Source of the DNA: an uncultured Ruminococcus sp. | Lineage (GTDB): Bacteria > Bacillota > Clostridia > Oscillospirales > Ruminococcaceae | Length of the DNA: 64,000 nt | NCBI GenBank assembly: GCA_902762785.1 | Contig: CACWPL010000007.1 | Coordinates: 29,702 to 93,701 of the forward strand | Direction of reading: 5' to 3' | In this document: in pieces, positions 1 through 9,114 of the stretch | How positions within the stretch are numbered: the first letter of the stretch is position 1 | Layout: each line of letters starts with the position of its first letter | Program-made: the position numbers and the translations under genes | Notes under the pieces: generated by a model | Seen by the model: only the letters and a program-made list of their open reading frames with translations | Databases searched by the model: none | What the model was told of the DNA's origin: nothing

Positions 1-144
1 AGTATCTGTAGAGGAGCGTCTGTCCTCTGTTCATGCTGCCGGGAGGCGGCGGGTGCAGGGCGCAGTGCTCGAAGCTGGGTGGCACCACGAGTCGATCGTC
101 CCATGAGCCTTGTTACAAGGCCGTGCGGCGTCGGCTCTTTTTTT
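1..144 (+). promoter_or_regulatory. T-box leader (3' part), probably tRNA-Trp responsive
   Basis: The conserved T-box core lies at 77-90. GGG (77-79), a 7-base bulge UGGCACC (80-86) and ACGA (87-90) pair with UCGU (96-99) and CCC (100-102) around a 5-base loop, which is the standard antiterminator shape. The UGGC of the bulge would pair with a tRNA ending GCCA; tRNA-Trp usually has G as discriminator base, which fits the trp genes downstream. A competing terminator follows: GAGCC (105-109) with GGCTC (133-137) and a T-run at 138-144. Stem I with the specifier codon lies before the window, so the Trp specificity comes from the discriminator match and the gene content. Confidence 0.88.
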
Positions 145-204
145 ATTCCCTGGACATATCCACATCGTAGGCATCCGACATCATCATCCAAGGAGGAGAA
201 GACC

Positions 205-1671
205 ATGCTATTCCCGACACTCGACGAGGTCCGCTCGCTCGCGGCGCAGTACCGCACCGTCCCGGTGAGCTTCACCTTCCCGGCGGACCATCGAACGCCC
301 ATCAGCATCTTCACGGCGCTGTCACAGGGGGAGGAGACCGCCTTCCTGCTCGAGAGCGTCAACAACGGCACCCAGTGGGACCGCTATTCGTTCATCGGCG
401 CCCGCCCGCGCACGGAGTACCGTGCCAACGGCGCCACGCTCCAGATCACTCAGGACGGCGTGAGCCGTACCGTCACCGAGACCGCGCCCTTCGCCTACCT
501 TCAGGCGCAGCTCGATGCCAGCACCTCGCCCAAGCTCGAGGCGATGCCGTATTTCACCGGCGGTCTGATCGGCTATTTTGGCTATGACGCCGTCCGCTAC
601 ACGGAGACCCGCCTGACCCAGGTGCCGGAGGACGACATCGGGATGCCCGACATCCACCTCTTTGCCTATGACGAGATCGTGGCCTATGACCACCTCAACA
701 GCAATGCCATCGTGATCGTCAACATCCATGCCGATGGGGACCTCGAGGCGCAGTACCGTGCTGCCGAGGTGCGAGCTGCCGAGATCGCCGCGAAGATCGA
801 CAGCGTCCACTGCCGCGGTCAGTTCCGCGATGATGAGCCGGCTGTCCGCGTGACCTCGAACGTCGAGAAAGAGGGCTTCATGGACATGGTGCGCCGCGCG
901 AAGGACTACATCGTCGCCGGCGACATCTTCCAGGTCGTGCTCTCGCAGCGCTTCGAGGTGGACTGCCCGCCCGACAGCTTCGAGGTCTACCGCCGTCTGC
1001 GTGCGACGAACCCCTCGCCGTACCTCTACTATTTCAAGACGAAGGACTACCAGATCGCCGGGGCATCTCCCGAGCTGCTGGTCAAGGTCACGGACGGTGT
1101 CGCCGCCACGCGCCCCATCGCCGGGACGCGTCCGCGCGGGAAGGACCGCGCCGAGGACATCGCTCTGGAAAAGTCCCTCCTTGCCGACGAGAAGGAGCGC
1201 GCCGAGCACACCATGCTCGTCGACCTCGGGCGCAACGACCTCGGCCGCGTGAGCGAGTTCGGCACCGTCAAGGTCACGGACTTCATGCGCGTGGAGCGGT
1301 ATTCCAAGGTGATGCACCTCGTCTCGGACGTGGAGGGAAGGCTCCGCGAGGGGATGCGGCCGATGGACGCGCTCCAGGCCGTGCTCCCGGCGGGGACGCT
1401 CTCGGGTGCGCCGAAGGTGCGCGCCATGGAGATCATCGACGAGCTCGAGGACCACAAGCGCGGCCTTTACGGCGGCACGGTGGGCTATTTCGGATGGAGC
1501 GGGGACATGAACACCTGTATCGCCATCCGCACGATCCTGTACCGGGGCGGCAAGGCCTATGTCCAGGCAGGCGCCGGGATCGTGGCCGATTCCGACCCGG
1601 AGAAAGAATTTGAGGAGACGACACACAAGGCCGGCGCGATGCTCGCTGCATTGAAGGAGGCAAGAAAATGA
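205..1671 (+). CDS. trpE: Anthranilate synthase component I
   Basis: TrpE makes anthranilate from chorismate, the first step of tryptophan synthesis, using ammonia supplied by the TrpG amidotransferase. The 488-residue product has the usual family length and the chorismate-binding C-terminal half with motifs such as IAGASPELLV, RPIAGTRPRG and LPAGTLSGAPK. The start at 205 is chosen because AGGAGGAGA lies just upstream; an in-frame ATG at 79 falls inside the T-box. It is the first gene of the trp operon, and its stop overlaps the start of trpGD by four bases (ATGA), so the two subunits are probably translationally coupled. Confidence 0.97.
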   Translation: MLFPTLDEVRSLAAQYRTVPVSFTFPADHRTPISIFTALSQGEETAFLLESVNNGTQWDRYSFIGARPRTEYRANGATLQITQDGVSRTVTETAPFAYLQAQLDASTSPKLEAMPYFTGGLIGYFGYDAVRYTETRLTQVPEDDIGMPDIHLFAYDEIVAYDHLNSNAIVIVNIHADGDLEAQYRAAEVRAAEIAAKIDSVHCRGQFRDDEPAVRVTSNVEKEGFMDMVRRAKDYIVAGDIFQVVLSQRFEVDCPPDSFEVYRRLRATNPSPYLYYFKTKDYQIAGASPELLVKVTDGVAATRPIAGTRPRGKDRAEDIALEKSLLADEKERAEHTMLVDLGRNDLGRVSEFGTVKVTDFMRVERYSKVMHLVSDVEGRLREGMRPMDALQAVLPAGTLSGAPKVRAMEIIDELEDHKRGLYGGTVGYFGWSGDMNTCIAIRTILYRGGKAYVQAGAGIVADSDPEKEFEETTHKAGAMLAALKEARK

Positions 1672-3287
1672 TCCTGATCATTGACAATTACGATTCTTTC
1701 ACTTATAATATAGTACAGATGCTCGGTGAGATGCACCCCGACATCACCGTCCGCCGCAACGATGCGATCACCCTTGACGAGATCGCCGCGATGGCGCCGG
1801 ACGCGATCGTCATCTCCCCCGGCCCCGGCTACCCGGCGTCGGCGGGCATCTCCGTGGAGACGGTGCGGCGCTTCAGCGGCCAGATCCCGATCCTCGGCAT
1901 CTGCCTCGGCCACCAGTCCATCGTGGAGGCCTTCGGCGGCAGCATCATCCCCGCCCGCCAGCTCATGCACGGCAAGACGAGCCGCCTCAAGTTCGAGGAG
2001 AAGCATCCGCTCTTCCGCGGCGTGCCGATCCCCTGCATGGTGGGGCGTTATCACTCGCTGATCGCGGACGAGAGCGTACTCCCGGACTGCCTCTACGTCA
2101 TCGCCCTTGATGAGAACGGCCAGATCATGGGCGTCTCCCACAAGGCGCACAAGACCTACGGCCTCCAGTTCCACCCCGAATCCGTGCTCACGCCGGAGGG
2201 ACGGCAGATGCTGCGCAACTTCCTCGTGACCGCCGGTCTCCTCGAGGCCGAGCCGGAGCACCGTCCCGCCGACCTCAAGCCCTATTACGCCCGCCTCATG
2301 GAGGGCAAGGACCTGACCTGTGAGGAGGCCGAGGACTGCATGGCGCAGATCATGAGCGGGGAGGCGTCCCAGCTCCAGATCACTGCTGTCCTCTCCGCGC
2401 TCGAGGCCAAGGGCGAGACGATCGACGAGATCTCCGGCTTTGCCAAGGGCATGCGTGCCAAGGCGGCGCTCGTGCCGGATGCGACGGACACCATCGACAT
2501 CGTCGGCACCGGCGGCGACAAGGCGTTCACGTTCAACATCTCCACCACCTCGTCCTTCGTGGCGTCGGCGGCGGGCGCGCGGGTCGCCAAGCACGGCAAC
2601 CGCAGCGTCTCCTCCAAGAGCGGTGCCGCGGACGTCCTCGAGGCGCTCGGCGTGCGCATCGCGACCAAGCCCGAGCAGGCGAAGGCCTGCATCGAGGAGG
2701 TCGGCCTGAGCTTCCTCTTCGCGCAGAGCTATCATGCGAGCATGCGCTTCGTCGGCCCGGTGCGCGGACAGCTCGGCGTGCGGACGGTGTTCAACATCCT
2801 CGGGCCGCTGACCAATCCGGCCAAGGCGGACTACATCGTCCTCGGCGTCTATCAGAAGCCCCTGACCGAGATCATGGCGCATGTGCTCCAGCAGGTCGGC
2901 ATCAAGCGGGCGATGGTCGTCTACGGGAACGACTGCCTCGATGAGATCTCCGTCTCCGATGCGACCACCGTCACCGAGGTCGACGGCGACACCGTCCGCA
3001 CCTACGAGATCGCGCCGGAGGACTTCGGTCTCCCGCGCTACCGCAAGGACGAGGTCGTCGGCGGCACGCCTGCGGAGAACGCTGCCATCACGCGCGGCAT
3101 CCTCGACGGCAGCGTGACCGGGGCGAAGCGCGACATCGTGCTGATGAACGCCGGCGCCGTCCTCTACACCTACGGCATCGCCGAGACCCTTGCGGACGGC
3201 GTCAAGCTCGCGGCGGAGACGATCGACAGCGGCAAGGCGCTCGCCAAGCTCGAGGCGTTCGTCCGCTTCACGAACGAGATGGAGTAA
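1668..3287 (+). CDS. trpGD: Fused anthranilate synthase component II / anthranilate phosphoribosyltransferase
   Basis: A 539-residue bifunctional protein. Residues about 1-190 are a class I glutamine amidotransferase (TrpG) with nucleophile motif GICLGHQ and the late FHPES motif carrying the catalytic His and Glu. Residues about 200-535 are TrpD, which transfers phosphoribose from PRPP to anthranilate; the PRPP-binding glycine motif DIVGTGGDK and the KHGNRSVSS segment are intact. It overlaps trpE by four bases and trpC starts three bases after it. TrpG-TrpD fusions are known in enterobacteria and some other groups; here both domains look active. Confidence 0.96.
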   Translation: MILIIDNYDSFTYNIVQMLGEMHPDITVRRNDAITLDEIAAMAPDAIVISPGPGYPASAGISVETVRRFSGQIPILGICLGHQSIVEAFGGSIIPARQLMHGKTSRLKFEEKHPLFRGVPIPCMVGRYHSLIADESVLPDCLYVIALDENGQIMGVSHKAHKTYGLQFHPESVLTPEGRQMLRNFLVTAGLLEAEPEHRPADLKPYYARLMEGKDLTCEEAEDCMAQIMSGEASQLQITAVLSALEAKGETIDEISGFAKGMRAKAALVPDATDTIDIVGTGGDKAFTFNISTTSSFVASAAGARVAKHGNRSVSSKSGAADVLEALGVRIATKPEQAKACIEEVGLSFLFAQSYHASMRFVGPVRGQLGVRTVFNILGPLTNPAKADYIVLGVYQKPLTEIMAHVLQQVGIKRAMVVYGNDCLDEISVSDATTVTEVDGDTVRTYEIAPEDFGLPRYRKDEVVGGTPAENAAITRGILDGSVTGAKRDIVLMNAGAVLYTYGIAETLADGVKLAAETIDSGKALAKLEAFVRFTNEME

Positions 3288-3290
3288 GCC

Positions 3291-4076
3291 ATGGCAGACA
3301 TCCTCACGACCATCTGTGAGCATCGCCGCGTACAGCTCGACCGCGAGATGCGCCTCGTCCCGCTTGCGGAGATGCGCCGTCTTGCGGAGGCCGCGCCGGC
3401 GCGGCCCGGCTTCATCGCAGCGCTCGAAAAGCCCGGTCTTTCGTGCATCTGCGAGGTCAAGAAGGCATCCCCGTCGAAGGGGCTCATCCGGCCGGACTTC
3501 CGTCCCGTGGAGCTGGCGCAGCAGTACGAGGCCGCCGGTGCGGACTGCATCTCCTGCCTGACGGAGGAGCATTTCTTCCAGGGCAGCAGCGACTACCTCC
3601 GTGCCATCGCGGATGCCGTCTCCCTCCCGATCCTCCGCAAGGATTTCGTCATCGACGAATACATGATCTGGGAGGCCAAGGCCATCGGTGCGAGCGCGGT
3701 GCTGCTGATCGCGGCCGTCCTTGATGATGCGCGTCTCGCGGACTATCTCGCGCTCGCCCACGCGCTCGGGCTCGACGTCCTCCTCGAGGTCCACACGCCC
3801 GAGGAGACCGCCCGTGCCCAGCGGCTCCATCCGCGGCTCCTCGGCGTCAACAACCGTGACCTCAAGACCTTCACGGTCGACCTGGGGCACACGGCGGCGC
3901 TCGCGGCACTGCGGGAGCCGGGGCAGCTCTTCGTCTCCGAGAGCGGCATCAAGGACAACGCGGACATGCACACGGTCCAGCAAAACGGCGCCGACGCCGT
4001 CCTGATCGGGGAGACGCTGATGCGCGCCGCGAGCATCCCCGACACCCTCCGCGCCCTGCGGGAGGGGACGCGATGA
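3291..4076 (+). CDS. trpC: Indole-3-glycerol phosphate synthase
   Basis: This (beta/alpha)8-barrel enzyme closes the indole ring: it converts 1-(o-carboxyphenylamino)-1-deoxyribulose 5-phosphate to indole-3-glycerol phosphate with loss of CO2 and water. The 261-residue product shows the family landmarks: the early EVKKASPSKG segment with catalytic lysine, LRKDFVIDEYMI, LGVNNRDLKTF and the phosphate-binding SESGI. It starts three bases after trpGD and overlaps trpF by four bases. It is a stand-alone TrpC, not the TrpC-TrpF fusion of E. coli. Confidence 0.97.
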   Translation: MADILTTICEHRRVQLDREMRLVPLAEMRRLAEAAPARPGFIAALEKPGLSCICEVKKASPSKGLIRPDFRPVELAQQYEAAGADCISCLTEEHFFQGSSDYLRAIADAVSLPILRKDFVIDEYMIWEAKAIGASAVLLIAAVLDDARLADYLALAHALGLDVLLEVHTPEETARAQRLHPRLLGVNNRDLKTFTVDLGHTAALAALREPGQLFVSESGIKDNADMHTVQQNGADAVLIGETLMRAASIPDTLRALREGTR

Positions 4077-4693
4077 CCTACCTCAAGATCTGCGGCATCC
4101 GCCGAATGGAGGACGTGGCGTTCCTCAACGAGACGCCGCCGGCGTTCGCAGGCTTTATCTGCTCGCGTCCGTTCTGGCGCTATGTGCCGCCGGAGACGTT
4201 CCGGGCGCTGGTGCTGGCGCTGCGCGGGGAGATCGGGCGGGTCGGCGTGTTCGTCGATCCTGCTTTGGAGGACATCGCGCCCTATGCGCCGTATCTGGAC
4301 GTGATCCAGCTCCATGGGGACGAGGATGCGGCGTTCCTCACGGCCGTCCGTGCGACATTTCCCGACTGCCAGATCTGGAAGGCCGCTCGTGTGCAGACGG
4401 CAGCGGACATCGCCCGCGCCGATGCCCTCGGTGCCGACAAGCTCGTCCTGGACAGCTTCTCCGCCAAGAGCGTCGGCGGGACAGGCGAGGTCGCGCCGTG
4501 GGACATCATCGTCCAAAACAGGCCGCGCACGCCGTTTTTGCTTGCCGGGGGCATCTCCCCGGAGAACGTCCGGCAGGCGATTCGCGAGGTCGCGCCGTGG
4601 GGCGTGGACGCCTCGAGCAGTCTGGAGACGGACCGCTGCAAGGACGGCGCGAAGATCTCCGCGATGGTCGAGGCCGTGCGGTCTCTGCCGTAG
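4073..4693 (+). CDS. trpF: Phosphoribosylanthranilate isomerase
   Basis: TrpF catalyses the Amadori rearrangement of N-(5'-phosphoribosyl)anthranilate in tryptophan synthesis. The 206-residue barrel begins with the diagnostic KICGI motif (catalytic Cys) and has the later IQLHGDE and LVLDSF segments and the phosphate-binding LLAGGISPENV. The start overlaps the trpC stop by four bases. The C-terminus ends about 20 bases before an unrelated methyltransferase start, inside the same operon. Confidence 0.96.
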   Translation: MTYLKICGIRRMEDVAFLNETPPAFAGFICSRPFWRYVPPETFRALVLALRGEIGRVGVFVDPALEDIAPYAPYLDVIQLHGDEDAAFLTAVRATFPDCQIWKAARVQTAADIARADALGADKLVLDSFSAKSVGGTGEVAPWDIIVQNRPRTPFLLAGGISPENVRQAIREVAPWGVDASSSLETDRCKDGAKISAMVEAVRSLP

Positions 4694-4716
4694 CATCCCA
4701 TGAAAGGGGCGATAGG

Positions 4717-5373
4717 ATGGCATTTCAAGTCACAGGCTATGATGCCCAGGTACGGCAGGTCATCCCGCTGTACGACGAGATCCACGCGCAGATTCTCGAT
4801 CTGATCGAGACCTGGCGCGCAGGGCGGCCGATCGCGTGGCTCGACACCGGCTGCGGCAGCGGCACGCTCGCCCTGCGCGGCGCCCAGACGCTCGACCTCA
4901 CGCGCCTCGTCCTCTGTGACCCGAGCGAGCAGATGCTCGCCGACGCGCGGCAAAAGCTCGCGGGCACCCCCGCGGAGCTGCGGTGCATCGGGTCGGAGGC
5001 GATCGGGTACGAGGGGCAGTTCGACGTGGTGACGGCCGTCCAGTCCCACCACTACTTCGACCCCGCGACCCGTGCGCGGGCCGTCGCGAACTGCTACCGT
5101 GCGCTCAAGCCCGGCGGCCTGTTCATCACGTTCGAGAACACCGCCCCGGATACGGACGTCGGCAAGCAGCTCGTCCTGCGGCGCATCGAGCGCTACGGCC
5201 TCGCCGCCGGACGCAGCGAGGAGGCTGTCGCCGCCCACACGTCCCGCTATGGCACGGAGTATTACCCCCTGACAGCGGGCGACCACCTCGATCTGCTCCG
5301 GCAGACCGGCTTTTCCGCCGCAGAGCTGTTCTGGCGCTCCTATCTGCAATGCGGCTTTTACGCCATTCGTTAA
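4717..5373 (+). CDS. Class I SAM-dependent methyltransferase inside the trp operon
   Basis: A 218-residue Rossmann-fold methyltransferase. The SAM-binding glycine motif reads LDTGCGSGTLA (about residues 42-52), followed by an acidic strand LVLCDPSEQML, and a post-motif segment RALKPGGLFITFEN. The start at 4717 has a GAAAGGGG ribosome site and lies just after trpF; trpB begins about 50 bases downstream with no visible terminator. It is therefore probably cotranscribed with the trp genes, but no known tryptophan step needs a methyltransferase and the substrate cannot be told from the sequence. It could modify a small aromatic metabolite or simply be a passenger gene. Confidence 0.82.
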   Translation: MAFQVTGYDAQVRQVIPLYDEIHAQILDLIETWRAGRPIAWLDTGCGSGTLALRGAQTLDLTRLVLCDPSEQMLADARQKLAGTPAELRCIGSEAIGYEGQFDVVTAVQSHHYFDPATRARAVANCYRALKPGGLFITFENTAPDTDVGKQLVLRRIERYGLAAGRSEEAVAAHTSRYGTEYYPLTAGDHLDLLRQTGFSAAELFWRSYLQCGFYAIR

Positions 5374-5424
5374 AAAGCACGCGGCCTCGCCGCGGCGCCA
5401 TGATATCAGAAAGAAGGATACATA

Positions 5425-6612
5425 ATGGACAAGATCGGAAGATTCGGCGACCTCGGCGGACAGTACGTCCCTGAGACCGTCATGAACGCGGTCACGGAGC
5501 TGCAGGAGGCCTACGACCGCTACAAGAACGACCCGCAGTTCCTCGCGGAGCTGCATGAGCTCTACCGCAACTACGCCTTCCGTCCCTCGCTGCTCTACTA
5601 CGCAGAGAAGATGACGCGCGACCTCGGCGGCCCCAAGATCTACATCAAGCGTGAGGACCTCAACCACACCGGCTCCCACAAGATCAACAATGCCCTCGGT
5701 CAGGTGCTCCTTGCCAAGCATATGGGCAAAAAGCGCATCATCGCCGAGACGGGCGCCGGCCAGCACGGCGTCGCCACTGCGACCATCTGCGCCTATTTCG
5801 ACATGGAATGTGAGGTCTACATGGGGCGTGAGGACATGGAGCGTCAGGCGCTCAATGTCTACCGCATGGAGCTCCTCGGTGCCAAGGTGACGGGCGTCGA
5901 TTCCGGCACGGCCACCCTCAAGGATGCCATCAACGAGGCCATGCGCGACTGGGCGACCAACATCGAGACGACCTTCTACTGCATCGGCTCCGTCATGGGA
6001 CCGCATCCGTATCCGACCATGGTACGCGATTTCCAGAAGATCATCGGCGAGGAGGCCAAGGCACAGATCCTCGAGGCCGAGGGACGTCTGCCGGACTGCG
6101 TGGTCGCCTGTGTCGGCGGCGGCTCGAACGCCATGGGCATCTTCTATGACTTCATCGGGGACAAGAGCGTCCGTCTCGTCGGCGCAGAGGCCGCAGGCCG
6201 CGGCATCGAGACCGGGGAGCATGCGGCGACCGTCTCCAAGGGCTCGCTCGGCATCTTCCACGGCATGAAGTCCCTCTTCCTCCAGAACGACGAGGGCCAG
6301 ATCGCGCCGGTATTCTCCATCTCCGCAGGCCTGGACTATCCCGGCATCGGCCCGGAGCACGCCCATCTCCACGAGACCGGCCGTGCGGACTATGTCGCTG
6401 TGACGGATGAGGAGGCTGTGCAGGCCTTCGAGTACCTGTCCAAGACTGAGGGCATCATCCCCGCCATCGAGTCGGCACACGCCGTTGCCGCCGCGCGCCG
6501 GATCGCCCCGACCATGGGCAAGGACCAGATCATGATCATCAACCTCTCCGGCCGCGGAGACAAGGACGTGCAGCAGATCGCCAGATACAGAGGAGTGGAT
6601 ATCAATGCGTAA
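5425..6612 (+). CDS. trpB: Tryptophan synthase beta subunit
   Basis: TrpB is a PLP enzyme that joins indole and serine to give tryptophan. The 395-residue product starts with the typical [13 protein letters not shown] and carries the PLP-lysine motif [14 protein letters not shown], the [11 protein letters not shown] segment, and the phosphate-binding glycine loop [10 protein letters not shown]. Length and motifs fit TrpB1, the partner of TrpA. The stop overlaps the trpA start by eight bases, which favours balanced synthesis of the two subunits. Confidence 0.98.
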   Translation: MDKIGRFGDLGGQYVPETVMNAVTELQEAYDRYKNDPQFLAELHELYRNYAFRPSLLYYAEKMTRDLGGPKIYIKREDLNHTGSHKINNALGQVLLAKHMGKKRIIAETGAGQHGVATATICAYFDMECEVYMGREDMERQALNVYRMELLGAKVTGVDSGTATLKDAINEAMRDWATNIETTFYCIGSVMGPHPYPTMVRDFQKIIGEEAKAQILEAEGRLPDCVVACVGGGSNAMGIFYDFIGDKSVRLVGAEAAGRGIETGEHAATVSKGSLGIFHGMKSLFLQNDEGQIAPVFSISAGLDYPGIGPEHAHLHETGRADYVAVTDEEAVQAFEYLSKTEGIIPAIESAHAVAAARRIAPTMGKDQIMIINLSGRGDKDVQQIARYRGVDINA

Positions 6613-7399
6613 CAGGATCGATGCAAAGTTTGAGGAACTGAAGAACGCCGGGAAAAAGGCGCTCATCACCTATATCGTCGCCGGTGACGGCGGCATGGAG
6701 CTGACCGAGCAGGCCGTGCTCGGGATGCTCGAGAACGGGGCAGACATCGTGGAGATCGGCGTGCCCTTCTCCGACCCCATCGCCGAGGGCGAGGTCATCC
6801 AGGAGGCGAGCCTGCGTGCGCTCCGTGACCACCACACCACGCTCCAGGGCGTGTTCGGCCTCGTGGAGCGCCTGCGTCAGAAGACCGACAGCCCCCTGCT
6901 GCTGATGCTCTATGCCAACACCATCTTCCGCTCGGGGACGGACGCATTCTTCGCCAAGTGCCGCACGCTCGGCATCGACGGCGTGATCGTGCCGGATCTG
7001 CCTTTCGAGGAGCACGACGAGTTCCGTGCGGCCGCCGAGGCCAACGGCATCTACAACATCAGTCTCGTGACCCCCGCCTCCCACGGCCGCATCGCCAAGA
7101 TCGCCGCTGCCGCCGAGGGCTTCCTGTACTGCGTCTCCTCCGTCGGCGTGACGGGCATGCGTGACAAGTTCACCACCGATCTCGACAGCTTCTTCCATGA
7201 CGTCTCTGCCGCGGCCAAGGTGCCGTATTGCGTGGGCTTCGGCATCCGCGACGGCGAGGCCGCGGGGAAGATGGCTGCCTACTGTGACGGCGTCATCGTC
7301 GGCAGTGCGGTCGTGAATCAGGTCGCTGTCCACGGACAGGACGCCGTGCCGCACATCGAAGCGCTCTGCCGCGACCTCCGCGCCGGCATCGACGGCTGA
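6605..7399 (+). CDS. trpA: Tryptophan synthase alpha subunit
   Basis: TrpA cleaves indole-3-glycerol phosphate and channels indole to TrpB. The 264-residue barrel contains the [14 protein letters not shown] segment with catalytic Glu, the second catalytic acid in [11 protein letters not shown], and the phosphate-binding VGFGIRDGE and VIVGSAVV. It is the last gene of the trp operon; a strong terminator follows 22 bases after the stop. Confidence 0.97.
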   Translation: MRNRIDAKFEELKNAGKKALITYIVAGDGGMELTEQAVLGMLENGADIVEIGVPFSDPIAEGEVIQEASLRALRDHHTTLQGVFGLVERLRQKTDSPLLLMLYANTIFRSGTDAFFAKCRTLGIDGVIVPDLPFEEHDEFRAAAEANGIYNISLVTPASHGRIAKIAAAAEGFLYCVSSVGVTGMRDKFTTDLDSFFHDVSAAAKVPYCVGFGIRDGEAAGKMAAYCDGVIVGSAVVNQVAVHGQDAVPHIEALCRDLRAGIDG

Positions 7400-7421
7400 T
7401 CCAGTCCAAGAAAGACGAAGA

Positions 7422-7455
7422 CCGCCGCAGTCCCTCGGGACTGCGGCGGCTTTTT
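7422..7455 (+). terminator. Terminator of the trp operon
   Basis: A 13-base perfect inverted repeat (7422-7434 with 7437-7449, GC-rich) is followed by T7451-T7455. It separates trpA from the convergent minus-strand gene at 7479. Confidence 0.92.
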
Positions 7456-7478
7456 ATCAGATCTGTGTCAGGGATGCC

Positions 7479-8267
7479 TCAATTGCGGCGGAAGCGGTCG
7501 AGCTTTTCCTCGACCTTCTCCTCGAGCTGTTCCTTGTGCTCGAGATGGCGCTCGTTCATGCGGCGGTTCTTGCGGAGGATGGCCTCCTGCATGTCGCTCA
7601 GGTCAGAGCGGATCCAGGTGGGCGTGCGGTCCATCAGCTTGTAGGAGATGCTGCGGAACTCGCGGTTGAGCATCCGATGATAGCGGATGTAGAAGCGGAA
7701 CAGCCGGCGGCTCTTGCGCGAGAACGCGACAGCCGACAGCACGGTATCTGCGAACAGCACGATCGCGAGCAGCGCGGCCGTGGTGGTGACGATCTCCGGC
7801 CGGATGTGGTCGAGCATCATCACAAAGAACGGCTCCACGAACTTGCTGATCGTCGTGGCTGCGAGGCCGAAGAAGAGGAACCCGATCAGGCAGATGCGCC
7901 CCTTGAAATTGAAGGGGATGCCGGAATAATCCCAGAGCTTGACATGGAAGATGTCCTCCAGGATGGTCGCGCAGAGCAGCTCACAGCAGATGCACAGGCA
8001 TCCAGACGTGAAGAACAGCATCAGCGGGTTCTGGATGTAGCTCCCCATGACGATGCCCAGGATCGCGCCGCCGCCGTAAACGGGGCAGTACGGGCCGAGC
8101 AGCGAGCCGCGGTTCAGGAAATGGCCGGACTCCCACAGGGAGACGATCGTCGTTTCAAAAAGCCAGCCCAGGAAGCTGTAGAGCATGAAGCTCAAGAACA
8201 GGTAGTCCAGGCTCATGCTGGCAAAGTTCTCGAAGCTCTCGAGACCCATTCTCATCGTTTCAGTCAT
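7479..8267 (-). CDS. Putative ABC-transporter type IV / CmpB-like membrane protein
   Basis: A 262-residue integral membrane protein with about five hydrophobic segments in the first 170 residues and a basic, charged cytoplasmic tail of about 90 residues. The opening hydrophobic stretch followed by SFLGWLFET and the GSLLGPYCPVYG motif match the family annotated as putative ABC-transporter type IV (CmpB, PF06541). Its biochemical function is not established. It is the second gene of a two-gene operon: its start overlaps the stop of the HD-domain gene by four bases. Confidence 0.72.
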   Translation of the reverse strand: MTETMRMGLESFENFASMSLDYLFLSFMLYSFLGWLFETTIVSLWESGHFLNRGSLLGPYCPVYGGGAILGIVMGSYIQNPLMLFFTSGCLCICCELLCATILEDIFHVKLWDYSGIPFNFKGRICLIGFLFFGLAATTISKFVEPFFVMMLDHIRPEIVTTTAALLAIVLFADTVLSAVAFSRKSRRLFRFYIRYHRMLNREFRSISYKLMDRTPTWIRSDLSDMQEAILRKNRRMNERHLEHKEQLEEKVEEKLDRFRRN

Positions 8268-8803
8268 AGTCTTACACGCTCCGATCGGAACACCTCCAGG
8301 ATCGTGCAGATCTTATCGGCCGTCGTGACGAGCCACGCCTCACGGCAGGTGGGCGGGATGATGGTCACAGGCCACATGTGACGCTTGATGATCTGCATCT
8401 CCTTTTCGGTCAGTTCGTAGTCCTCGACGGCATTCAGGAGCGCCGCTGTCGGGTGATACCACGCATGGCGGGTACCGCCGCTGGCGGAACGGTCATGCCA
8501 GTCGTAAAGAAAATAGTCGTGTAAAAGAGCGCCGCGGATCAGCTCGTCCCAGCTCACACGGATGCCGAACGTCAGCGCGAGCACGCAGCTCACATACGCC
8601 ACATGGGCACAATGCTGGAACACGCTCATATCAGCGTGCTGGATGAAGTCTTTCGTCATATGCAGCCGCCCATCCTGCAAGAGGCGGTCGGCATGTGTGC
8701 GGATCGCCGCGATGATCTGCGGCTTGCTATAGCGGACACCGCTCCGAAGCACCGGCGCACCGATCTGCGGCGCAGCAAGTGTCCTTTCCGTGTAGTCTCG
8801 CAT
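8264..8803 (-). CDS. HD-domain phosphohydrolase
   Basis: A 179-residue protein with an HD metal-dependent phosphohydrolase core: the His in FQHCAHVAY, the HD pair in GALLHDYFLYDWHD, a later KRHMWP and an Asp in TTADKIC, in the order H...HD...H...D. Substrate unknown; nucleotide or phosphoester hydrolysis is typical of the family. The start at 8803 is preferred because a GGGGGGAT site lies upstream; the longer frame back to 9064 crosses the gene's own promoter. Its 5' untranslated region would be about 220 bases. It is translationally coupled to the CmpB-like gene. Confidence 0.75.
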   Translation of the reverse strand: MRDYTERTLAAPQIGAPVLRSGVRYSKPQIIAAIRTHADRLLQDGRLHMTKDFIQHADMSVFQHCAHVAYVSCVLALTFGIRVSWDELIRGALLHDYFLYDWHDRSASGGTRHAWYHPTAALLNAVEDYELTEKEMQIIKRHMWPVTIIPPTCREAWLVTTADKICTILEVFRSERVRL

Positions 8804-9007
8804 CGGTCTATCCCCCCATGTCCGCGCAGATGCCCGCTCGTGGTGCGGTGCGGCGCGGCCCTCGCGCCATGGAGGCGCGTGCTGTGGTCTCTGTTTTCTA
8901 TCTTGATCCGTTCCGTCCTGCGGCCTTGTCGCGCCGCAGGTGTCATGGGAAAAGTGCGGTTTTTGCGAAAACGTTGCAGTGATGGATGATACAGTAGTCC
9001 CCGCATG

Positions 9008-9036
9008 TTGACATTTTCCCTTTATCGTATTATAAT
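9008..9036 (+). promoter_or_regulatory. Promoter of the TetR-family gene
   Basis: TTGACA (9008-9013), 17-base spacer, TATAAT (9031-9036). It overlaps the divergent HD-operon promoter, so binding at the shared -10 region would affect both directions. Confidence 0.85.
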
Positions 9037-9057
9037 ATATATGCAAATAAAAATCAA
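9029..9057 (-). promoter_or_regulatory. Promoter of the HD / CmpB-like operon
   Basis: Minus strand TTGATT (9057-9052), 17-base spacer, TATAAT (9034-9029). Its -10 box shares bases with the -10 box of the oppositely directed TetR-gene promoter. Bases 8804-9028 between this promoter and the HD start hold no gene; an inverted repeat CCTGCGG/CCGCAGG is the only structure seen there. Confidence 0.72.
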
Positions 9058-9114
9058 TAGGCAAAACGACTAAAAATGATGATTATGCCACAGAAAGCGA
9101 GGAAGTGTGGAGAA

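Noticed and set aside
8950-8980. Catabolite-response-like palindrome near TTGCGAAAACGTTGCA
   Set aside because: The spacing and core bases do not fit the cre consensus on either strand.
8804-9064. N-terminal extension of the HD protein to 9064
   Set aside because: It would place the start upstream of the gene's own promoter, and the added residues show no domain.
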